Source: Saccharothrix sp. ST-888 | GTDB lineage: Bacteria; Actinomycetota; Actinomycetes; Streptomycetales; Streptomycetaceae | NCBI RefSeq assembly: GCF_000955975.1 | Contig: NZ_JYJF01000021.1 | Location: forward strand, 1-64,000 | Direction: 5' to 3' | Length of the DNA: 64,000 bases | Part shown: positions 45,803 through 54,530 of the stretch, piece by piece | Layout: every line of letters starts with the position of its first letter | How positions within the stretch are numbered: the stretch's first letter is position 1 | Notes under the pieces: generated by a model | Told to the model about the DNA's origin: nothing | The model's database searches: none | What the model saw: only the letters and a program-made list of their open reading frames with translations | Translations under genes and position numbers: made by a program

Positions 45803-47032
45803 ATGCCCTCCGCACTTCCCGACGGCGAACCCGTGCCGTCCGACGGTTCCCTGCCCGACCACGCCCTCGTCGGTCTGGGCCGGCGGCCGTTCGGCTTCTA
45901 CGTGCACGTGCCGTACTGCGCCACCCGCTGCGGCTACTGCGACTTCAACACCTACACCGCCACCGAGCTGCGCTCGTCCGGCGCGGTGGCCTCCCAGGAG
46001 ACGTACGCCGACAACCTGATCGCGGAGATCCGGCACGCCCGGCGGGTCCTGGGCGACGCCGAGCTGCCGGTGCAGACGGTGTTCCTCGGCGGCGGCACGC
46101 CGACCCTGCTGCCCGCGCGGGACCTGGTGCGGATGCTGGCGGCGATCCGGGACGAGTTCGGTCTGGCCGCCGACGCCGAGGTGACCACGGAGGCCAACCC
46201 GGAGTCGGTGAACCCCGCCTACCTCGCCGAGCTGCGCGAGGGCGGCTACAACCGGCTCTCCTTCGGCATGCAGAGCGCCCGCCCGCACGTCCTGACGCTG
46301 CTCGACCGGCACCACACGCCGGGCCGTCCCGAGGCGTGCGTCGCCGAGGCGCGCGCGGAGGGCTTCGAGCACGTCAACCTCGACCTGATCTACGGCACCC
46401 CCGGAGAGTCCGACGACGACTGGCGGGCCTCCCTGGACGCCGCGATCGGCGCCGGGCCCGACCACGTCTCGGCGTACTCGCTGATCGTCGAGGACGGCAC
46501 CAAGCTGGCCGCCCGGATCAAGCGCGGCGAACTCCCCATGGTGGACGACGACGTGCACGCCGACCGCTACCTGATCGCCGAGGAGGCGCTCGCCGCCGCC
46601 GGCTACTCCTGGTACGAGGTCTCCAACTGGGCCACCACCGACGCGGGCCGGTGCCGCCACAACGAGCTCTACTGGACCGGCGCCGACTGGTGGGGTGCCG
46701 GCCCCGGCGCGCACAGCCACGTCGGCGGTGTCCGCTGGTGGAACGCCAAGCACCCCGCCGCGTACGCCCGGGCCCTCGCCGAGCAGCGCACCCCCGCACA
46801 GGGCCGCGAGGTCCTGCCGGACGAGGACCGCCGGGTCGAGCGCATCCTGCTCGAACTGCGCCTGCGGGAGGGCTGCCCGCTCTCGCTGCTCGCCGCCGAC
46901 GGCCGGCGCGCGGCCGAACGGGCCCTGGCGGACGGGCTGCTGGACGCGGGTGCGTTCGCTGCGGGGCGGGCCGTGCTCACGCTCCAGGGACGGCTGCTGG
47001 CCGACGCGGTGGTCCGCGACCTGGTCGACTGA
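45803..47032 (+). CDS. hemW: Radical SAM heme chaperone HemW
   Basis: Radical SAM protein related to coproporphyrinogen dehydrogenase; HemW binds heme and delivers it to respiratory enzymes. The 409-residue product has C39-x3-C43-x2-C46 (VPYCATRCGYCDF) for the 4Fe-4S cluster, then TVFLGGGTPTLLP, NRLSFGMQSARPHVL, NLDLIYGTPGES and the C-terminal HemN-like region YEVSNWATTDAGRCRHNELYWTG. The YCATRCGYCDF variant lacks the fourth cysteine of HemN, which supports HemW. It precedes the hrcA-dnaJ region in actinobacteria as in Firmicutes. Confidence 0.94.
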   Translation: MPSALPDGEPVPSDGSLPDHALVGLGRRPFGFYVHVPYCATRCGYCDFNTYTATELRSSGAVASQETYADNLIAEIRHARRVLGDAELPVQTVFLGGGTPTLLPARDLVRMLAAIRDEFGLAADAEVTTEANPESVNPAYLAELREGGYNRLSFGMQSARPHVLTLLDRHHTPGRPEACVAEARAEGFEHVNLDLIYGTPGESDDDWRASLDAAIGAGPDHVSAYSLIVEDGTKLAARIKRGELPMVDDDVHADRYLIAEEALAAAGYSWYEVSNWATTDAGRCRHNELYWTGADWWGAGPGAHSHVGGVRWWNAKHPAAYARALAEQRTPAQGREVLPDEDRRVERILLELRLREGCPLSLLAADGRRAAERALADGLLDAGAFAAGRAVLTLQGRLLADAVVRDLVD

Positions 47033-47104
47033 CCGAACGGGCCTCCGGCAGGGCTCAGGGCAGGGGAGGACAGCCCTGGGCTCCTGCGGGCAGGCCGCTC
47101 GCGC

Positions 47105-47953
47105 CTAAAGGGTTTCGGGGACGGTGACGAAGTCGATCAGCTCTTCGACCTTGGCGAGGAGTTGGGGCTCCAGGTCCTTGTAGCTGTGGACCGAGGCGAG
47201 GATGCGCTTCCAGGCGGCCGGGGTGTCGAGGGGCCAGCCGAGGCGGCGGCAGATGCCCTCCTTCCACACCTCGCCGCGCGGGACGGTGGGCCAGCCCGGG
47301 ATACCGACGCTGCCCGGCTTCACGGCCTGCCAGATGTCGATGTACGGGTGGCCGACGACCAGCACGCCGTCGCCGGTGACCTGGGCGGCGATCCGCTGCT
47401 CCTTGGTGCCGGGCAGCAGGTGGTCGACCAGGACGCCGAGGCGGCGGCCCGGTCCCGGGGCGAACTCGGCGACGATCGCGGGGAGATCGTCGATCCCCTC
47501 CAGGTACTCCACGACCACGCCCTCGATCCGCAGGTCGTCGCCCCAGACCCGTTCGACCAGCTCCGCGTCGTGCCGCCCCTCGACGTAGATCCGCGACTCC
47601 CGGGCCACCCGGGCCCGTGCACCGGGCACCGCGATCGAACCGGAGGCGGTACGCCCCGCCTCCGCCCCGGCGGCCTGCCGGGCGGGCGCCGGGCCGGCCG
47701 GGCGGACCAGCGTCACCACCCGGCCCTCCAGCAGGAAGCCACGGGGCGTCAGCGGGAAGACCCGGTGCTTGCCGAACCGGTCCTCCAGGGTGACGGTCAG
47801 GCCCTCGGCGGTCTTCTCGCACCGCACCACGGCCCCGCAGAACCCCGTACTCACCTCCTCGACCACCAGATCACGCTCGGCGGCCACCTCCGGCGCGGGC
47901 TGCTGCCGCTTCCACGGCGGGGTCAGGTCGGGTCCGTACTGCCTGCTGTGCAT
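47105..47953 (-). CDS. DUF3097 family protein
   Basis: A 282-residue actinobacterial protein of unknown function. The N-terminus (SRQYGPDLTPPWKRQQPAPEV) and the block SRIYVEGRHDAELVERVWGDDLRIEGVVVEYLEGIDDLPAIVAEF look like a TOPRIM-type fold (E of VEGRHD, then D-x-D-like residues), which suggests nucleic-acid or nucleotide binding. Then come LGVLVDHLLPGTKEQRIAAQV and VLVVGHPYIDIWQAVKP. The TOPRIM reading is my inference. It is predicted leaderless: TATAGT ends 7 nt before ATG. It is convergent with hemW. Confidence 0.85.
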   Translation of the reverse strand: MHSRQYGPDLTPPWKRQQPAPEVAAERDLVVEEVSTGFCGAVVRCEKTAEGLTVTLEDRFGKHRVFPLTPRGFLLEGRVVTLVRPAGPAPARQAAGAEAGRTASGSIAVPGARARVARESRIYVEGRHDAELVERVWGDDLRIEGVVVEYLEGIDDLPAIVAEFAPGPGRRLGVLVDHLLPGTKEQRIAAQVTGDGVLVVGHPYIDIWQAVKPGSVGIPGWPTVPRGEVWKEGICRRLGWPLDTPAAWKRILASVHSYKDLEPQLLAKVEELIDFVTVPETL

Positions 47954-47960
47954 GCGGCCG

Positions 47961-47966
47961 ACTATA
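47961..47966 (-). promoter_or_regulatory. -10 element of leaderless DUF3097 gene
   Basis: Minus-strand TATAGT, a near-consensus hexamer, 7 nt before ATG 47953. Confidence 0.5.
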
Positions 47967-48097
47967 TGAAACCTGCTGCGGTGTCAGGGACCGGGTGCGC
48001 GCCGAGGGGTACCGGCCCTGGTGGCGGAGGTGTCGGGGGAGCCTCGTATCCTCTTACGCGCCCGTGGCGAGGCATGGGCATGCGACGGGGAGGGCAA

Positions 48098-49408
48098 GTG
48101 GGGTACCACCGCAACAACTGGCAGCAGGCGGCCAACAACGTGGCCGGCTATCTCCCGTTCGGCCGCGAGGTCATGGCGGTGGTGAACATCACCAAGGCGT
48201 TCACCGACGAGGTCGGCCTGGAGCGGCTGAACCACGTCCCCGACGGCCACCCCGTGGTGGAACTCCCCTGGCAGCCGCCCGGCCCGCCGCCGAACCCGGC
48301 CCGGGTCGAGGCGGTCGGCCGCCAGGCCTGGGAGGCGCTCTTCGCCGACACCGACCGCTTCGGGGCCCGTCCGTTGCTGGACCAGGTCGGCAACCTGCTG
48401 GTGCCGCTGCCGCCCGCCGAACTCGACCTGGTGATCCGCCGGTTCGGCCCGCAGGGGCTGCTGCGCTGGGACGAGCTGATGCACGTCACCGACGCGAACG
48501 AGGAGGAGGCGTACGACTTCTTCCGGCAGCAGGAGGTCTTCAACTGGCTGCTGCGCACGGTCAGTCCGTACGCGACCATGCTGATCGGCGACTCCATGCC
48601 GTGCACCCAGCCGACGTACCGGCTGCTGCCGGAGGACGAGCGCGCGGGCAGGAGCGCGGGCTGGGTGCTCCCCGAGGGGCCGTTCGCCCAGGTCGACGGC
48701 GCCTACCTGACCGAGAACTGGCAGCGGGTCTCGGCCTCCACGGAGGCGATGAGCTGGCAGGACATGGACCAGGGCCGGTTCGGCACCTGCTGGATGCTGA
48801 CGTCCATGCAGGCCGTGCTGCAGGCCAACCCGAACTACGCCCCGCGCCATCTGCGCCAGGAGGCCAACGGCTCGGTCACCTTCACGCTGTACGAGAAGGG
48901 CCGGCCGTACGACGTGACGGTGGTCGCCGACCTGCCGATGGTCGGCAACGACCTGTACGGGGCCAAGGGGCACAGCAGCGACCCGCGCTACGCCGAGACC
49001 TGGCCCGGCTACTACGAGAAGGCCGTGGCCCAGTGGTACCGGGGGTACGAGGAGATCGCCCACGGCGGTCTCGCCGCGCGGGCGCTCGCGTTCCTGACCG
49101 CCAGGCCCGTGCAGGACATCGACATCAGCTCGCCCTGGGTGATCCACGAGATCGCCGACCGCAGGGCGCAGGGCCAGGCGGTGACCGTCGGCACCAAGGG
49201 CGAGGGCAGCGACCGGGACACCCTGATGGGTGGCCGACTCGCCACCAGCCACGCCTACTTCGTCAAGGACGTCGACGTCCCCGGCGGCCGGATCTGCCTC
49301 GGCAACCCGTGGGGCGACGGGGCCTCCCGCACGATGTGGGAGGCCTGGCTCGGCTTCCACGACATCCAGCGCTACCTCTCGAACGCGGAGGCGGCCTTCA
49401 CCTGGTAG
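48098..49408 (+). CDS. Calpain-type (C2 family) cysteine protease
   Basis: A 436-residue protein without signal peptide or membrane helix. The C-terminal half has the papain-like calpain triad: C231 in QGRFGTCWML, H385 in TSHAYFVKDV and N403 in LGNPWGDG. The spacing (Cys to His about 154, His to Asn 18) is that of calpains; WPGYYEKAVAQWY also matches the calpain WPALLEKAYAKL block. The N-terminal part (about 1-215: NNWQQAANNVAGYLPFGREVMAVVNITKAF ... LLRTVSPYATMLIGDSMPCTQPTYRLLPEDE) has no recognised domain. There are no EF-hands. The gene starts at GTG 48098 after GGGGAGGG, or at ATG 48074, with a -10 candidate TATCCT at 48047. It probably acts in the cytoplasm; the target is unknown. It is convergent with pspAB-htpX. 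Confidence 0.85.
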   Translation: MGYHRNNWQQAANNVAGYLPFGREVMAVVNITKAFTDEVGLERLNHVPDGHPVVELPWQPPGPPPNPARVEAVGRQAWEALFADTDRFGARPLLDQVGNLLVPLPPAELDLVIRRFGPQGLLRWDELMHVTDANEEEAYDFFRQQEVFNWLLRTVSPYATMLIGDSMPCTQPTYRLLPEDERAGRSAGWVLPEGPFAQVDGAYLTENWQRVSASTEAMSWQDMDQGRFGTCWMLTSMQAVLQANPNYAPRHLRQEANGSVTFTLYEKGRPYDVTVVADLPMVGNDLYGAKGHSSDPRYAETWPGYYEKAVAQWYRGYEEIAHGGLAARALAFLTARPVQDIDISSPWVIHEIADRRAQGQAVTVGTKGEGSDRDTLMGGRLATSHAYFVKDVDVPGGRICLGNPWGDGASRTMWEAWLGFHDIQRYLSNAEAAFTW

Positions 49409-49447
49409 TCCCCTGGTAGTCCCCGGCCCGGCCGGCAGGCGCGGGAG

Positions 49448-50026
49448 TCAGAGGCCGGGGGCACCCCAGACCGGGAACCAGCGGGAGAGGTCGGACTCGA
49501 TCCGCAGGTCGTCCGCGAGCATCGCCTTGACCTGGATCTCCACCGGGCTGTTGCGCTTCTCGCCGGGGAGCGGCGCGAACGGGTAGAAGGTGCCGCGCTT
49601 GTAGAGGTAGACCAGGCCGAGCGGCTGGCCGCTCTCGTTGCGGAAGGCCACGATCGAGCAGAGCAGCTGCGGGCCGAAGCCGTTGGCCTCCAGTTCGCTG
49701 TTGACCGCGTGCAGGTCGTTGACCAGCTCCGGCAGTTCCTCGGGGGTGTGCCGGGCGAGCAGCCAGGAGTAGCCGTAGGAGTCCTGGCTGGCCTCGACCG
49801 GGGCGCCGCCGCGCTCGGTGTCGGCGTCGAGCAGTGCCCGGACCTGCCGCTCCACCTCGCCGAACGCGCCGCCCTCCACGGCGGCGAAGCACACCGAGCC
49901 GAGCCCGGTCGGACGGAACCCGGCCGCCGCCTGGAGGGTGAGCGCCGCCGAGGGCACGGCGAAGAGCTGGTCGAGATCGGGCCTGACCGGCTTGGTGCGG
50001 CCGAAGAGGGCGTCCAGGAATCCCAC
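49448..50026 (-). CDS. pspAB: PspA-associated protein PspAB
   Basis: A 192-residue cytoplasmic protein of the actinobacterial PspAB family, associated with the phage-shock (PspA) membrane-stress system. It begins MGFLDALFGRTKPVRPDLDQLFAVPSAALTL and contains DADTERGGAPVEASQDSYGYSWLL, LVNDLHAVNSELEANGFGPQLLCSIVAF and YKRGTFYPFAPL. The GTG start follows AAAGGA. The htpX stop lies 21 bp upstream on the same strand, so the two form an operon. pspA itself is not in the window. The biochemical role is unknown; the link to htpX suggests membrane-protein quality control. Confidence 0.88.
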   Translation of the reverse strand: MGFLDALFGRTKPVRPDLDQLFAVPSAALTLQAAAGFRPTGLGSVCFAAVEGGAFGEVERQVRALLDADTERGGAPVEASQDSYGYSWLLARHTPEELPELVNDLHAVNSELEANGFGPQLLCSIVAFRNESGQPLGLVYLYKRGTFYPFAPLPGEKRNSPVEIQVKAMLADDLRIESDLSRWFPVWGAPGL

Positions 50027-50047
50027 GGTGGTCCTTTCGAGTAGCGG

Positions 50048-50971
50048 TCAGCGGCCGAGCTGGGCGGAGATCTTGGCGAGTTGGGCGAGCCGCTGCTCCA
50101 GCGACGGGTGGGTGGACAGCAGCTGGCTCGCGGTCTCCCGGGCACTCAGCGCGGGCGCGAAGTAGAAGGCGTTGTACGGCTGCGCCTGGCGCAGGTCCTT
50201 GCTCGGGATGGCCGCGATCTGGCCGGTCACCTTGGTGAGCGCCGAGGCCAGTGCGCTCGGACGGCCGGTGAGCTGGGCGGCGGCCCGGTCGGCGGCCAGC
50301 TCGCGGTAGCGGGAGAGCAGCCTGGTGAGCAGGAAGCTGATCGCGTAGACCACCACACTGACCAGCGGGATGATCAGCATCGCGATGGCCGCGTTGCTGT
50401 CGTTGTTGTTGCGGTTGCCGCCGCCGATGAAGCCGCCGTACAGGGCGATCCTGGTCATCATCCCGGCGAGTACGCCGAGGAATCCGGCGATCGTCATCAC
50501 GGCGACGTCCCGGTGCGCGACGTGCGAGAGCTCGTGGGCGAGGACGCCCTCCAGCTCCTCCGGCTCCAGCCGGCGCAGCAGCCCGGTGGTGACGCAGACC
50601 ACGGCGTTCTGCGGGTTGCGGCCGGTGGCGAAGGCGTTGGGCATGTCGTTGTCGGCGACCGCCACGCGGGGTTTGGGCATGTCGGCCAGGGCGCAGAGCC
50701 GGTCGATGGTGCCGTGCAGCTGCGGATACTGCTCCGGGGTCACCGCCCGGGCGCCCATCGCCCGCTCGGTGATCTTGTCGCTGAACCAGAACTGGGCCAC
50801 GAAGAGGCCGCCGGAGATCAGTACGATCAGCGGCCACGCTCCGCGCAGCAGGACGATCAGCACGCCCGTGAACCCGACGTAGAGCAGCCCGATGAAGAAC
50901 ATCGTGACCACCATCCGCCCGGTCAGGCCGCGGTCGGGTGCGAAGCGGGAGTGCTGGGATGAAGCCGACAT
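50048..50971 (-). CDS. htpX: Zinc metalloprotease HtpX
   Basis: A membrane-bound M48 protease that degrades misfolded membrane proteins. The 307-residue product has two N-terminal membrane helices (about 19-60), zinc motif H146-E-L-S-H150 ([13 protein letters not shown]), further helices (about 158-215, broken by an Asn-rich [11 protein letters not shown] loop) and the third zinc ligand region [17 protein letters not shown]. The ATG at 50971 follows GGAG; an upstream start at 51013 lacks signals. It is first in the htpX-pspAB operon and divergent from hrcA. Confidence 0.95.
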   Translation of the reverse strand: MSASSQHSRFAPDRGLTGRMVVTMFFIGLLYVGFTGVLIVLLRGAWPLIVLISGGLFVAQFWFSDKITERAMGARAVTPEQYPQLHGTIDRLCALADMPKPRVAVADNDMPNAFATGRNPQNAVVCVTTGLLRRLEPEELEGVLAHELSHVAHRDVAVMTIAGFLGVLAGMMTRIALYGGFIGGGNRNNNDSNAAIAMLIIPLVSVVVYAISFLLTRLLSRYRELAADRAAAQLTGRPSALASALTKVTGQIAAIPSKDLRQAQPYNAFYFAPALSARETASQLLSTHPSLEQRLAQLAKISAQLGR

Positions 50972-51099
50972 ATCTGCTCCTTCGTTACCGTCGCTCGCCT
51001 TCGATGCTGCCACTCGCGGAGCCCCGGGGCACCGGCTTCACGCCGGAGATCCGGCAAGGATCACCGGGGCGGCCCGTTCCTGCCGTCGGACCCGGGCCG

Positions 51100-51144
51100 T
51101 ACACTGGCAGGTACGGTTCTGGCACTCTGCCTTCCAGAGTGCCA
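51100..51144 (+). promoter_or_regulatory. hrcA promoter -10 and CIRCE operator
   Basis: TACACT (51100-51105) is followed by TGGCACTC-N9-GAGTGCCA (51120-51144), the 9-nt-spaced inverted repeat of the CIRCE element that HrcA binds. Its place just after the predicted transcription start implies autorepression of the hrcA-dnaJ operon. Confidence 0.85.
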
Positions 51145-51194
51145 AGAGGGTCGGGCAGCCATCGGTTCAACGGACGAAGACGGAGGTGCGTGCC

Positions 51195-52280
51195 GTGTAC
51201 AGCGAGCGCAGTGCTGACGAGCGCAAGGCAGACGCGCGCCGCCTCGACCGTCGCGAGATCCGTCCGCTGGACGAGCGCAGGCTGGCCGTGCTGCGCGCGA
51301 TCGTGCAGGACTACGTGGGCACCGAGGAGCCGGTCGGTTCCAAGGCCCTGGTCGAACGGCACAACCTGGGCGTCTCCCCGGCCACCGTACGCAACGACAT
51401 GGCGGCCCTGGAGGACGACGGCTTCATCCACCAGCCGCACACCAGCGCCGGCCGGATCCCGACGGACAAGGGCTACCGCCTGTTCGTCGACCGGCTGGCC
51501 GAGGTCAAGCCGATGAGCGCGCCGGAGCGCCGGGCGATCCGGCACTTCCTGGACGGCGCGGTCGACCTGGACGACGTGGTGGCCCGCACGGTCCGGCTGC
51601 TCGCGCAGCTGACCAGACAGGTCGCGGTGGTCCAGTACCCCTCGCTGTCCCGGTCCACGGTGCGGCACATCGAGCTGGTGGCGCTGGCCCCGGCCAAGGT
51701 GATGCTGGTGCTGATCACCAACACCGGCCGGGTCGAGCAGCGGCTGGTGGACTGTCCGGGCACGGTCGGCGAGAGCGTGCTGGCCGAGCTGCGGTCCCGG
51801 CTCAACGCCGGCGCGGTCGGCCGACCGCTGCCCGAGGTCCCCGGCACGCTGGAGGAGCTCCCGGGCGCCTTCGAGCCGGAGGACCGCCCGACGGTCAGTG
51901 TGGTTCTCGCCACGTTGTTCGAGACACTGGCCGAGCAGAACGAGGAGCGGATCATGCTGGCCGGCACGGCCAACCTGACCCGCTTCGGACACGACTTCCC
52001 GCTCACCATCCAGCCGGTGCTGGAGGCACTGGAGGAACAGGTCGTCCTGCTCCGTCTGTTGGGTGAGACGGCGGACGCCGGGATGACGGTCCGGATCGGT
52101 CACGAGAACGAGTACGAGGGGCTCAATTCCACCTCTGTCGTCTCGGTCGGTTACGGTTCCGGCGACCAGAGTGTCGCAAAACTCGGGGTGATCGGCCCTA
52201 CCCGGATGGACTACCCGGGCACAATGGGGGCGGTGCGAGCGGTGGCACGGTACGTGGGTCAGATCATGGCCGAGTCGTAG
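51195..52280 (+). CDS. hrcA: Heat-inducible transcription repressor HrcA
   Basis: Represses heat-shock genes by binding CIRCE; its folding depends on GroEL. The 361-residue product has an N-terminal winged helix ([75 protein letters not shown]) and the HrcA ligand-type domain ending [28 protein letters not shown]. The product has about 25 more N-terminal residues than I recall for other Streptomyces HrcA ([22 protein letters not shown]), supported by GGAGGTG 6 nt before GTG 51195. A CIRCE sits directly upstream and dnaJ 71 bp downstream. Confidence 0.95.
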   Translation: MYSERSADERKADARRLDRREIRPLDERRLAVLRAIVQDYVGTEEPVGSKALVERHNLGVSPATVRNDMAALEDDGFIHQPHTSAGRIPTDKGYRLFVDRLAEVKPMSAPERRAIRHFLDGAVDLDDVVARTVRLLAQLTRQVAVVQYPSLSRSTVRHIELVALAPAKVMLVLITNTGRVEQRLVDCPGTVGESVLAELRSRLNAGAVGRPLPEVPGTLEELPGAFEPEDRPTVSVVLATLFETLAEQNEERIMLAGTANLTRFGHDFPLTIQPVLEALEEQVVLLRLLGETADAGMTVRIGHENEYEGLNSTSVVSVGYGSGDQSVAKLGVIGPTRMDYPGTMGAVRAVARYVGQIMAES

Positions 52281-52351
52281 CAGAGGCCGCTGGTTGAACC
52301 GGCGGTGACCAGTCGCAAGCACTTCTACAGGCGGAACAAGCGGAGCATTTG

Positions 52352-53497
52352 GTGGCCACGGACTACTACGCGGTACTCGGCGTCCGACGGGATGCGGGGC
52401 AGGACGAGATCAAGAAGGCGTTCCGGCGCCTGGCACGCGAACTGCACCCGGACGTCAACCCGGACCCGAAGACGCAGGAGCGGTTCAAGGAGATCAACGC
52501 CGCCTACGAGGTGCTCTCCGACCCGCAGAAGCGGCAGGTGTACGACCTCGGCGGCGACCCGCTGTCGCCCAACGGCGGCGGCGGTGGAGCGGGCGGCTTC
52601 GGCGCCGGTGCGGCGGGCTTCGGCTTCTCCGACATCATGGACGCCTTCTTCGGCGCCGCCTCCGGCCAGCGCGGCCCGCGTTCGCGGACCCGGCGCGGCC
52701 AGGACGCGATGATCCGCCTGGAGATCACCCTGGAGGAGGCCGCGTTCGGCACCACCAAGGAGCTCCAGGTCGACACCGCGGTCACCTGCACCACCTGCTC
52801 CGGCGAGGGCGCCGCACCCGGCACCTCCGCGCAGACCTGTGACATGTGCCGCGGCAAGGGCGAGGTCTCCCAGGTCACCCGGTCCTTCCTGGGCCAGGTC
52901 ATGACCTCCCGTCCCTGCCCGCAGTGCCAGGGCTTCGGTACGGTCGTCCCGACCCCGTGCCCCGAGTGCGCGGGCGACGGCCGGGTCCGCGCCCGCCGTA
53001 CCCTCACGGTCAAGATCCCGGCCGGTGTGGACAACGGCACCCGGATCCAGCTGGCCGGCGAGGGTGAGGTCGGCCCCGGCGGCGGCCCCGCCGGTGACCT
53101 CTACGTCGAGATCGCCGAGACCGCGCACCCGACCTTCCAGCGGCGCGGGGACGACCTGCACTGCACCGTCACCATCCCGATGACGGCCGCCGCGCTCGGC
53201 ACCCAGGTGCCGCTGCAGACCCTGGACGGCCTGGAGGAGGTGGACATCCGGCCCGGCACCCAGTCCGGGCAGTCCATCCCGCTGCACGGGCGCGGTATCA
53301 CGCATCTGCGCGGCGGCGGCCGGGGCGACCTGATAGTGCATGTCGAGGTGCAGACGCCCACCAAGCTCGAACCCGAGCAGGAGGAGCTGCTGCGCAGGCT
53401 CTCGGCGCTGCGTGGCGAGGAGCGCCCCTCCGGGCAGTTCGCGCCGGGGCAGCAGGGGCTGTTCTCGCGGCTGAAGGATGCCTTCAACGGCCGCTGA
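52352..53497 (+). CDS. dnaJ: Chaperone protein DnaJ (second DnaJ, hrcA-linked type)
   Basis: Hsp40 co-chaperone of DnaK. The 381-residue product has a J domain with H32-P-D34, a Gly-rich linker (SPNGGGGGAGGFGAGAAGFG), four zinc-finger repeats (CTTCSGEG, CDMCRGKG, CPQCQGFG, CPECAGDG) and the substrate-binding C-terminal domains. GTG 52352 (VATDYYAVLGVRRD) follows GGAG at 6 nt; TTG 52349 is one codon earlier. Streptomycetes carry two dnaJ genes; this is the copy linked to hrcA, not the one in the dnaK operon. It should be under HrcA/CIRCE control. Confidence 0.96.
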   Translation: MATDYYAVLGVRRDAGQDEIKKAFRRLARELHPDVNPDPKTQERFKEINAAYEVLSDPQKRQVYDLGGDPLSPNGGGGGAGGFGAGAAGFGFSDIMDAFFGAASGQRGPRSRTRRGQDAMIRLEITLEEAAFGTTKELQVDTAVTCTTCSGEGAAPGTSAQTCDMCRGKGEVSQVTRSFLGQVMTSRPCPQCQGFGTVVPTPCPECAGDGRVRARRTLTVKIPAGVDNGTRIQLAGEGEVGPGGGPAGDLYVEIAETAHPTFQRRGDDLHCTVTIPMTAAALGTQVPLQTLDGLEEVDIRPGTQSGQSIPLHGRGITHLRGGGRGDLIVHVEVQTPTKLEPEQEELLRRLSALRGEERPSGQFAPGQQGLFSRLKDAFNGR

Positions 53498-53535
53498 GCC
53501 GGTGACTGTCGAGCCCGCCGGCCGGTGAGGCTCCC

Positions 53536-53570
53536 GGCGCCCGGCGACTCCCACGGAGTCGCCGGGCGCC
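53536..53570 (+). terminator. dnaJ terminator
   Basis: A perfect 16-bp stem (GGCGCCCGGCGACTCC and its complement) with loop CAC, 38 nt after dnaJ and 38 nt before rsmE, so rsmE transcription is at least partly separated from the heat-shock operon. Confidence 0.85.
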
Positions 53571-53608
53571 GCTGTGATACCGCTACTCGAGATTTCCGAG
53601 GAAACGTC

Positions 53609-54358
53609 ATGACCGCGCCCGTGTTCGTCGTCGAGACCGACCGGCTGGCCGCCGCCGTTCCCGGGTCGCTGGTCCGGGTCGACGGCCCCGAGGGGCGGCA
53701 CGCCGTCGCCGTGAAGCGGCTGGAGACCGGCGAGGCGGTGACGCTCGCGGACGGCCTCGGCCTCGGTGTGGACGGTACGGTCACGGCCGTCCAGGGCAAG
53801 GACGTGCTGGAGGTCACGGTGGAGGCCGTGCGCCGGGAGGCGGAGCCCGCGCCCAGGATCGTGGTCGTCCAGGCGCTGCCCAAGGGTGACCGCGGCGAAC
53901 TCGCCGTCGAGACCATGACCGAGGTCGGCGTGGACGTGGTCGTCCCGTGGGCCGCCGCCCGCTGCATCACCCAGTGGAAGGGCGACCGGGGCGCCAAGGC
54001 TCTCGCCAAGTGGCGGGCCACCGCGCGCGAGGCCGGGAAGCAGTCGCGTCGGCTGCGCTTCCCCGAGGTGCGCGAGCTGATGACGACGCGCCAGCTGGCG
54101 CCGCTGCTCGGGCAGGCGGCGCTTGCCGCGGTGCTGCACGAGGAGGGCGCGGAGCCGCTGGCGAGTGCGCAGCTTCCGTCCAGCGGGGACATCGTGCTGA
54201 TCGTCGGTCCCGAGGGCGGGGTGTCGCCGGACGAGCTGGCCGCCTTCGCCGAGGCCGGGGCGAAGCCCTACCGGCTGGGGTCCTCGGTGCTCCGGACCTC
54301 CACCGCGGGGGTGGCGGCGGGAGCGCTGCTGCTCGGGCGCACGGGCCGCTGGGGCTGA
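53609..54358 (+). CDS. rsmE: 16S rRNA (uracil-1498-N3)-methyltransferase
   Basis: SPOUT-class enzyme methylating N3 of U1498 in 16S rRNA. The 249-residue product has an N-terminal PUA-like domain (VFVVETDRLAAAVPGSLVRVDGPEGRHAVAVKRLETGEAV), the SPOUT domain with LPKGDRGELAVETMTEVGVDVVVPWAAARC, IGPEGG-type VGPEGGVSPDELAAF and the knot motif YRLGSSVLRTSTAGVAAGALL. The start follows GAGGAA. Location after dnaJ is conserved across bacteria. Confidence 0.95.
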   Translation: MTAPVFVVETDRLAAAVPGSLVRVDGPEGRHAVAVKRLETGEAVTLADGLGLGVDGTVTAVQGKDVLEVTVEAVRREAEPAPRIVVVQALPKGDRGELAVETMTEVGVDVVVPWAAARCITQWKGDRGAKALAKWRATAREAGKQSRRLRFPEVRELMTTRQLAPLLGQAALAAVLHEEGAEPLASAQLPSSGDIVLIVGPEGGVSPDELAAFAEAGAKPYRLGSSVLRTSTAGVAAGALLLGRTGRWG

Positions 54359-54396
54359 TCCCCCGGCCCCGGGCCTCCCGGTGGGGCCGGTGCGAG

Positions 54397-54413
54397 GGCG
54401 CTCCGCGAGCGCC
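54397..54413 (+). terminator. Candidate rsmE terminator
   Basis: A 7-bp stem GGCGCTC/GAGCGCC with loop CGC, 38 nt after rsmE. The rest of the 172-bp gap to the next gene shows only GC-rich filler. Confidence 0.4.
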
Positions 54414-54517
54414 GGTGCGACGCCGTGGTGCGCGGGCGGTCTCGCCGTGCTCCCGGGCGCCGCGGGGCGGCGGGTTCGCTCGGGACGAAACCCGTCGCGC
54501 GGGGTGGGGACCGTGCG

Positions 54518-54523
54518 TAGGGT
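54518..54523 (+). promoter_or_regulatory. -10 element of leaderless tricorn protease gene
   Basis: TAGGGT ends 7 nt before GTG 54531. It decides this start over the in-frame codons further upstream. Confidence 0.5.
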
Positions 54524-54530
54524 GACGGCC

